From positions 1 through 64,000 of the forward strand of contig NZ_BEWB01000018.1 of NCBI RefSeq assembly GCF_003112555.1: a stretch of DNA of 64,000 bases. Direction: 5' to 3'. The stretch comes from Streptomyces coelicoflavus. GTDB taxonomy: Bacteria > Actinomycetota > Actinomycetes > Streptomycetales > Streptomycetaceae. The position numbers were made by a program, and so were the translations under genes. How positions within the stretch are numbered: the stretch's first letter is position 1; each line of letters starts with the position of its first letter. The notes under the pieces were generated by a model. That model had not been told where the DNA came from. It did no database searches and worked only from the letters and a program-made list of their open reading frames with translations. Below are positions 58,935-64,000 of the stretch, one piece after another.

Positions 58935-59450
58935 TTATCGGGTTCCCCACATATAGGTCTGCTTCTTGAGCTTCAGGTAGACGAAGCTCTCGGTGGAGCG
59001 CACGCCGGGCACGGCCCGGATGCGTCGGTTGATGACCTCCAGGAGGTGGTCGTCGTCCTCGCAGACGACCTCCACCATCAGGTCGAAGGAGCCCGCGGTC
59101 ATCACCACGTACTCGCACTCGGACATGGCCGACAGCGCCTCGGCCACCGACTCCACGTCGCCCTCGACGTTGACGCCGACCATCGCCTGGCGCCGGAAGC
59201 CCACCGTGAGCGGGTCCGTGACGGCGACGATCTGCATGACGCCCTGGTCGAGCAGCTTCTGGACGCGCTGGCGCACGGCCGCCTCCGACAGGCCCACGGC
59301 CTTGCCGATGGCGGCGTAGGGCCGGCGGCCGTCCTCCTGGAGCTGCTCGATGATGGCGAGGGAGACGGCGTCCAACTGGGGACCGCCGTTCCTGGACTCG
59401 CGGGAGTCCTTCTGGTCTGCGCTTCGACTGGCCACGGCTTCACTGTGCAC
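58935..59450 (-). CDS. Lrp/AsnC-family transcriptional regulator
   Basis: A 171-residue regulator. The N-terminal helix-turn-helix is LDAVSLAIIEQLQEDGRRPYA then IGKAVGLSEAAVRQRVQKLL (residues ~28-70); the RAM/ligand domain follows (EYVVMTAGSFDLMVEVVCEDD). It probably senses an amino acid or amine and controls its own operon and the divergent dehydrogenase. Two GTG starts are possible, 59450 and 59435; neither has a strong Shine-Dalgarno. An inverted repeat at 59477-59502 is a likely binding site. Confidence 0.88.
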   Translation of the reverse strand: MHSEAVASRSADQKDSRESRNGGPQLDAVSLAIIEQLQEDGRRPYAAIGKAVGLSEAAVRQRVQKLLDQGVMQIVAVTDPLTVGFRRQAMVGVNVEGDVESVAEALSAMSECEYVVMTAGSFDLMVEVVCEDDDHLLEVINRRIRAVPGVRSTESFVYLKLKKQTYMWGTR

Positions 59451-59476
59451 GACGTATCGACAGTTTCGCAAGGCCG

Positions 59477-59573
59477 GATCGATGAAATTCGTTGTTTCGA
59501 TCGCTTCAGACTGCGGATATCGCAACCCTGAGGGGAGTGGGGGTGTTGAAAACGTCGGCACTCCGTCTAGGGT
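59477..59573 (+). promoter_or_regulatory. Lrp-type operator candidate and aldehyde dehydrogenase promoter
   Basis: GATCGA (59477-59482) and TCGATC (59497-59502) flank an AT-rich TGAAATTCGTTGTT core, typical of Lrp-type sites. Downstream TTGAAA (59546-59551), 16 bp, then TAGGGT (59568-59573) form a good promoter for the rightward genes, 42 bp before the start. Confidence 0.65.
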
Positions 59574-59615
59574 GGGTGTCTCAGTCAATGGACACCCGAA
59601 CTTGGAGGGCCGGCA

Positions 59616-61055
59616 GTGAGCACCGAGCTGCGTCGTCTGCGCAATTACATCGACGGTGAGTTCCGGGACGCCGCCGACGGACGGACCACGGAAGTGGTCA
59701 ACCCCGCCACGGGCGAGGCGTACGCGACCGCCCCCCTGTCCGGGCAGGCGGACGTGGACGCCGCGATGGCGGCCGCCGCGGCGGCCTTCCCGGCGTGGCG
59801 GGACCTGGTCCCGGCCGAGCGGCAGAAGGCCCTGCTGAAGATCGCGGACGCGTTCGAGGAGCGGGCCGAGGAGCTGATCGCGGCCGAGGTGGAGAACACG
59901 GGCAAGCCGATCGGGCTGACCCGCTCCGAGGAGATCCCGCCGATGGTCGACCAGATCCGCTTCTTCGCGGGCGCGGCGCGGATGCTGGAGGGCCGCGGCG
60001 CCGGCGAGTACATGGAGGGTCTGACCTCCTTCGTGCGCCGCGAGCCCATCGGGGTCTGCGCGCAGGTCGCGCCGTGGAACTACCCGATGATGATGGCCGT
60101 GTGGAAGTTCGCCCCGGCGCTCGCCGCGGGCAACACGGTCGTCCTCAAGCCCTCGGACACCACCCCCGCCTCCACGGCCCTGATGGCCGACATCATCGGC
60201 TCGATCGTGCCCAAGGGCGTCTTCAACGTCGTGTGCGGCGACCGCGACACCGGCCGCCTGATGGTCGAGCACGAGACCCCGGCGATGGCCTCCATCACCG
60301 GTTCGGTGCGGGCCGGCATGTCGGTCGCCGAGTCGGCCTCCAAGGACCTCAAGCGGGTCCACCTGGAGCTGGGCGGCAAGGCCCCGGTCGTGGTCTTCGA
60401 GGACACCGACATCCCCAAGGCCGTCGAGGGCATCTCGGAGGCGGGCTACTTCAACGCCGGCCAGGACTGCACGGCGGCCACCCGCGTGCTGGTCCACGAG
60501 TCGGTCCACGACGAGTTCGTGAGCGCGCTCGCCAAGGCCGCGTCCGAGATCAAGACCGGGCAGCCGGACGACGAGGACGTGCTGTACGGCCCGCTCAACA
60601 ACCCGAACCAGCTCAAGCAGGTCTCCGGGTTCATCGAGCGGCTGCCCGCGCACGCCAAGGTCGAGGCGGGCGGCCACCGGGTCGGCGACAAGGGCTACTT
60701 CTACGCCCCGACCGTCGTCTCCGGCCTCAAGCAGGACGACGAGATCATCCAGCAGGAGGTCTTCGGCCCGGTCATCACCGTCCAGTCCTTCCGCGACGAG
60801 GACCAGGCCGTCGAGTGGGCCAACGGCGTCGAGTACGCGCTGGCCTCCTCGGTGTGGACCAAGGACCACGGGCGCGCGATGCGGATGTCCAAGCGGCTGG
60901 ACTTCGGCTGCGTGTGGATCAACACCCACATCCCGCTGGTCGCCGAGATGCCGCACGGCGGCTTCAAGAAGTCCGGCTACGGCAAGGACCTGTCGGGGTA
61001 CGGCTTCGACGACTACACGCGGATCAAGCACGTGATGACGTCGCTGGACATGTGA
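59616..61055 (+). CDS. Aldehyde dehydrogenase, gamma-aminobutyraldehyde type
   Basis: A 479-residue NAD(P)-dependent aldehyde dehydrogenase. The oxyanion Asn is in APWNYPMM, catalytic Glu in LELGGKAP and nucleophile Cys in GQDCTAAT. Overall it resembles gamma-aminobutyraldehyde dehydrogenases that oxidise the product of putrescine transamination to GABA. GTG start with GGAGGG about seven bases upstream. A 15-bp terminator follows, yet the PotD-like gene is close behind and may share partial readthrough. Confidence 0.9.
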   Translation: MSTELRRLRNYIDGEFRDAADGRTTEVVNPATGEAYATAPLSGQADVDAAMAAAAAAFPAWRDLVPAERQKALLKIADAFEERAEELIAAEVENTGKPIGLTRSEEIPPMVDQIRFFAGAARMLEGRGAGEYMEGLTSFVRREPIGVCAQVAPWNYPMMMAVWKFAPALAAGNTVVLKPSDTTPASTALMADIIGSIVPKGVFNVVCGDRDTGRLMVEHETPAMASITGSVRAGMSVAESASKDLKRVHLELGGKAPVVVFEDTDIPKAVEGISEAGYFNAGQDCTAATRVLVHESVHDEFVSALAKAASEIKTGQPDDEDVLYGPLNNPNQLKQVSGFIERLPAHAKVEAGGHRVGDKGYFYAPTVVSGLKQDDEIIQQEVFGPVITVQSFRDEDQAVEWANGVEYALASSVWTKDHGRAMRMSKRLDFGCVWINTHIPLVAEMPHGGFKKSGYGKDLSGYGFDDYTRIKHVMTSLDM

Positions 61056-61072
61056 CCCCACGCGGTGTGCGC

Positions 61073-61113
61073 GCGGCCCCGGACGGACCTTCCCGGTCTC
61101 CGTCCGGGGCCGC
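61073..61113 (+). terminator. Terminator after the aldehyde dehydrogenase gene
   Basis: GCGGCCCCGGACGGA (61073-61087) pairs perfectly with the 15-base complement at 61099-61113 across an 11-base loop. Confidence 0.88.
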
Positions 61114-61227
61114 GGCGCGTGTGTGCCAGGGGTGAACTCCCCGCGCTCGACAGGGTGTCGGGCCTGGCCGGGCCCGCTCGACGCAGCGTCGATTGTCCCG
61201 GTGGGCGGGGGACGGGATGCTCGTGCC

Positions 61228-62427
61228 ATGCCCCTGCTCCCGAAGACGCCTCCGCTCTCCCGTCGTACCCTGCTGCGCGGCCTGGGCGGTTCCGCCGCGC
61301 TCGGTGCGCTCGGCGCCCTGGCCGGCTGCGGTGTCCCCGCGGCGTACGTGGCCCCGGGCGACCGCGCCGCGACCGACCGGTCCGCCACCGAGCGGCGGCT
61401 GACCTGGGCCAACTGGCCGCTGTACATCGACACCGACGACAAGCGTCCGAACCGGCGGCCCACGCTGGAGGCGTTCGAGAAGGAGACGGGCATCTCCGTC
61501 GACTACGTCGAGGAGATCAACGACAACGACGAGTTCTTCGGCAAGATCAGCCCGTCCCTGATGAACCACCAGCCCACCGACCACGACCTGATCGTCATCA
61601 GCGACTGGATGTGCGGGCGGTTCGTGCGGCTGGGCTGGGTGCAGGAGATGGACCGCTCCCGGCAGCCGAACGTCACCAAGTACCTGGACCCGCTGCTGCG
61701 TTCGCCCGCCTTCGACCCCGGCCGGAAGTTCACCGTGCCCTGGCAGTCCGGCATCACCGGCATCGCCTACAACCGGCGCAGGCTCGGCCGGGAGATCCGG
61801 CACGTCTCCGACCTGTGGGCGGCCGACCTCAGGGGTCGCGTCACCCTGCTGTCCGGCATGGACGAGGCGTTCGCGCTGCTGATGCAGGGAAACGGCGTGG
61901 ACATCACCGACTGGGAGACGGACGACTTCCACCTGATCTGCGACCAGGTGGAGAAGCAGGTCGCCAAGGGGCAGATCCGCCGCTTCACCGGCAACGACTA
62001 CATCAAGGACCTCTCCAGCGGCGACGTGCTCGCCTGCCAGGCCTACTCCGGTGACGTGATCCAGCTCCAGGCGGACGACCCGGACATCGAGTTCGTCGTC
62101 CCGGAGGAGGGTGCCGAACTGTGGGCCGAGTCCCTCATGATCCCCAACCTGGCCCGCCACAAGGCCAACGCCGAGCGGCTGATCGACCACTACTACCGGC
62201 CCGAGGTCGCCGCCGAACTGGCCGCCTGGGTCAACTACGTCTGCCCGGTCCCCGCCGCCCAGGACGTCCTGGCGTCCTCCGGCGACGAGGAGACCGCCGC
62301 CCTGGCCGAGGACCCGCTGATCTTCCCGGACGCGGCGATGCGCGGGCGGCTCGCCATCGCACGGGACATCTCGGCGGGGGAGCGGGCGGAATTCGCGAAG
62401 CGGTGGAACGGGATCGTCGGTGTGTAG
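61228..62427 (+). CDS. Polyamine (spermidine/putrescine) ABC transporter substrate-binding lipoprotein, PotD-like
   Basis: A 399-residue binding protein. The N-terminus combines a twin-arginine motif (SRRTLLRGL) with a lipobox LAGC (Cys about 34), so it is probably a Tat-exported lipoprotein. PotD-type features are WANWPLYIDTDD, TGISVDYVEEINDNDEFF and DLIVISDWM. No permease or ATPase gene is adjacent in the visible DNA; the next gene is an HXXEE protein 12 bp away. ATG 61228 is chosen because the Tat signal starts there. Confidence 0.88.
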   Translation: MPLLPKTPPLSRRTLLRGLGGSAALGALGALAGCGVPAAYVAPGDRAATDRSATERRLTWANWPLYIDTDDKRPNRRPTLEAFEKETGISVDYVEEINDNDEFFGKISPSLMNHQPTDHDLIVISDWMCGRFVRLGWVQEMDRSRQPNVTKYLDPLLRSPAFDPGRKFTVPWQSGITGIAYNRRRLGREIRHVSDLWAADLRGRVTLLSGMDEAFALLMQGNGVDITDWETDDFHLICDQVEKQVAKGQIRRFTGNDYIKDLSSGDVLACQAYSGDVIQLQADDPDIEFVVPEEGAELWAESLMIPNLARHKANAERLIDHYYRPEVAAELAAWVNYVCPVPAAQDVLASSGDEETAALAEDPLIFPDAAMRGRLAIARDISAGERAEFAKRWNGIVGV

Positions 62428-62439
62428 CAGACTGATCAT

Positions 62440-63021
62440 GTGAAAAATTCATCGGGTGATGAGAGGGCAGTCGTCGGGGCGGCCGAAGGCGCCGTCGAGG
62501 GCGCGGTCACGCTGGGGCTCCTGGCCGCCTGGGCCCTGCACGACCTCGAGGAACTGGCGACCCTGCCCGGCTGGTGGCGGCGCAACCTCCCCGCCCTGCG
62601 CGAGCGGTACCCGGCCGTGCCGGAGACCGTGTGGCGGCGGGCCGGCTCGGTCGACGGGCGCGAGTTCGCGGTGGCGGTCGGCGCGATGGCCGCCGTGGTG
62701 GCCTCCGCGTCCGTCGCGGGCCGGCTGACCGGCGGCCGCTCGGCCACCTACCAGACCGCGCTCAACGCCTTCGGCCTGCACGGCCTGGTCCACCTCGCCC
62801 AGGCGGGGCTGGTGCGCGGCTACACACCCGGGGCGGCGACCTCGCCGCTGATCGTGGTCCCGTTCACCCTCTGGGCCCGCCGGCGCCTGCGCCGCGCCGG
62901 CGTCCTGCGCACCACCCGCCCGCGCGACCTCGCCGTGGGGCTCGGCTTCGCGGGGGCGGCGACGGTCGGCGCGCACGCGGTGGCGCGGCGGCTGACGGGG
63001 CCGGGGCGGTGCGGAGGCTGA
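62440..63021 (+). CDS. HXXEE-domain membrane protein
   Basis: A 193-residue protein with the family motif HDLEE (residues ~34-38), followed by LATLPGWW, and about four membrane spans. The HXXEE family has no known function; the conserved His and Glu residues suggest metal binding or catalysis. It begins 12 bp after the PotD-like gene with an unusual AT-rich start (GTGAAAAATTCATCG). It converges on the serine hydrolase gene 24 bp on. Confidence 0.82.
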   Translation: MKNSSGDERAVVGAAEGAVEGAVTLGLLAAWALHDLEELATLPGWWRRNLPALRERYPAVPETVWRRAGSVDGREFAVAVGAMAAVVASASVAGRLTGGRSATYQTALNAFGLHGLVHLAQAGLVRGYTPGAATSPLIVVPFTLWARRRLRRAGVLRTTRPRDLAVGLGFAGAATVGAHAVARRLTGPGRCGG

Positions 63022-63045
63022 CGGGGCCGGGGCGGTGCGCGGGGC

Positions 63046-64000
63046 CTACCGCACAGCGGCCGCGACGATCGCTTCGCCGACCGGCTTGTGCCCCTCCCCC
63101 TTGGCGTCCGTGGAGTTGACCGAGTAGACCAGCGTGCGCCTCAGATCACGGGTGCCGCCGATGAACGTGCCGTAGCCGTAGCGCGACCCGGACTTGGTCC
63201 AGAAGACCTGGCCGTCGACCTCCTGGTACTCCAGGCCGGCGCTCAGGGTCGCGCCCGTGACGCCCGCCGGAGTCGTGAACATCTCCTCCAGCTCGGGCTG
63301 CGGCACGATCCTCCCCCGGAACAGCTTCGTGAGCAGCTTCTCCAGGTCGGCGGTGGTGGAGATCATGTCGCCCGCCGCCCAGCGGTCGGCCTGGTTCCAT
63401 TCGGTCACGTCGACGAACGTCGTCGTGCCGTCCGGCCGCTCCACCTTCTGGTAGCCCCGGTTGTGCGGGCCCCGGATGCGGGGATCGGTGCCCGGGAAGG
63501 AGGTGTGGTGCATGCCGGCCGGGCGCAGGACGAGACGCGTGGCCACCGAGGCGTAGGAGCGTCCCGTGACCTTCTCGATCAGCAGGCCGAGGATCGTGTA
63601 GTTGATGTTCAGGTACTGCTGGCGTGTCCCCGGGGCGAACTCCTCCGGTCCCTCGGCGATCGCCGACGCCGCGACCTGCTGCGGGGTGAGGGTGTCGTAC
63701 CGGTGCGGGTACACGTCCGTGAAGGCGTCGCCGAAGCTGACGCCCGGCTTGATGCCGCTGGTGTGGTTCAGCAGGTGGCGCACGCTGATGGGCTGCCTGA
63801 ACTCCGGCGTGAACAGGTCGGGAAGGTAACCCTGGACCGGCGCGTCCAGGTCGATCTCGTCCCGCGCGGCGAGACGCAGGACGGTGGCAGCGGTGACCAC
63901 CTTCGTGATCGAGCCGGCTCGGAAGCGGGCATCGGGGTGTGCCGGCCGGCCACTGGCCAGGTCGCGCACCCCCGCGCTGCCGTGCCAGTCGCCGCCGGAC
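63046..64000 (-). CDS. Serine hydrolase, beta-lactamase class C / D-Ala-D-Ala carboxypeptidase type, 5' end outside window
   Basis: At least 318 residues are visible and the frame is open to the window edge, so the N-terminus and any signal peptide are missing. The nucleophile motif SxxK is AGSITKVV, and NINYTILG supplies the YxN-like element. VRHLLNHTSGI and FWTKSGSRYGYG are typical of the Streptomyces R61-like group, the latter probably holding the third motif in changed form. These enzymes act outside the cell on D-Ala peptides or esters. It is the last feature and converges on the HXXEE gene. Confidence 0.88.
   Translation of the reverse strand, partial: SGGDWHGSAGVRDLASGRPAHPDARFRAGSITKVVTAATVLRLAARDEIDLDAPVQGYLPDLFTPEFRQPISVRHLLNHTSGIKPGVSFGDAFTDVYPHRYDTLTPQQVAASAIAEGPEEFAPGTRQQYLNINYTILGLLIEKVTGRSYASVATRLVLRPAGMHHTSFPGTDPRIRGPHNRGYQKVERPDGTTTFVDVTEWNQADRWAAGDMISTTADLEKLLTKLFRGRIVPQPELEEMFTTPAGVTGATLSAGLEYQEVDGQVFWTKSGSRYGYGTFIGGTRDLRRTLVYSVNSTDAKGEGHKPVGEAIVAAAVR

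Overview
The window is a very GC-rich stretch (low 70s percent by eye) with Streptomyces gene content and order: smc, the glucose permease glcP, ftsY, nsdA, amtB-glnK-glnD, ffh, rpsP-khpA-rimM-trmD-rplS, a tandem cluster of four type I signal peptidases, comM-dprA, the sporulation sigma factor whiG, rpsB-tsf-pyrH-frr-cdsA and rlmN. GTG starts, stop/start overlaps and start codons placed six bases after a TAnnnT element are frequent. Gene names rest on protein motifs and my memory of the conserved Streptomyces order; no database was searched.

Layout. 1-4911 is the integration/replication end of an actinomycete integrative and conjugative element (AICE). It holds a P-loop kinase coupled to a GntR/UTRA regulator on the minus strand, then a divergent coupled run: a cysteine-rich protein, a RepSA-like HUH replication initiator, excisionase and tyrosine integrase. 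The integrase stops 20 bp from the 3' end of a CAP-domain gene, so the integration site is probably there. 4932-27406 is core chromosome: acylphosphatase, smc, glcP, a cytosine-type permease, ftsY, a degenerate prim-pol protein, nsdA, the GlnR-controlled nitrogen operon, ffh, a methyltransferase and a SprT-like metalloprotein. 27663-38780 carries translation and export genes: rpsP to rplS, then sipW/X/Y/Z, a NUDIX enzyme, DUF2469, YraN, ComM and DprA.

39063-47597 holds whiG, a TetR regulator, an M23 peptidase, the rpsB-tsf-pyrH-frr-cdsA run and rlmN. Two degenerate CRISPR-like repeats lie between cdsA and rlmN. 47643-51634 is a thiamine ABC transporter under a TPP riboswitch whose Shine-Dalgarno lies in a hairpin. 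51659-57351 holds single genes (mycothiol-dependent isomerase family, LAETG surface protein, LOG family, VOC family) and an ABC exporter pair. 57559-62427 is a polyamine/GABA-type catabolic locus: aminotransferase and Lrp regulator divergent from an aldehyde dehydrogenase and a PotD-like lipoprotein. An HXXEE membrane protein and a serine hydrolase cut by the window end close the sequence.

Most of the window is conserved housekeeping DNA. The points most worth following are the helically phased operator array in the mobile element, its probable integration site, the CRISPR-like relic, the sequestered riboswitch Shine-Dalgarno, the missing sipX stop codon and several proteins whose expected motifs are altered.
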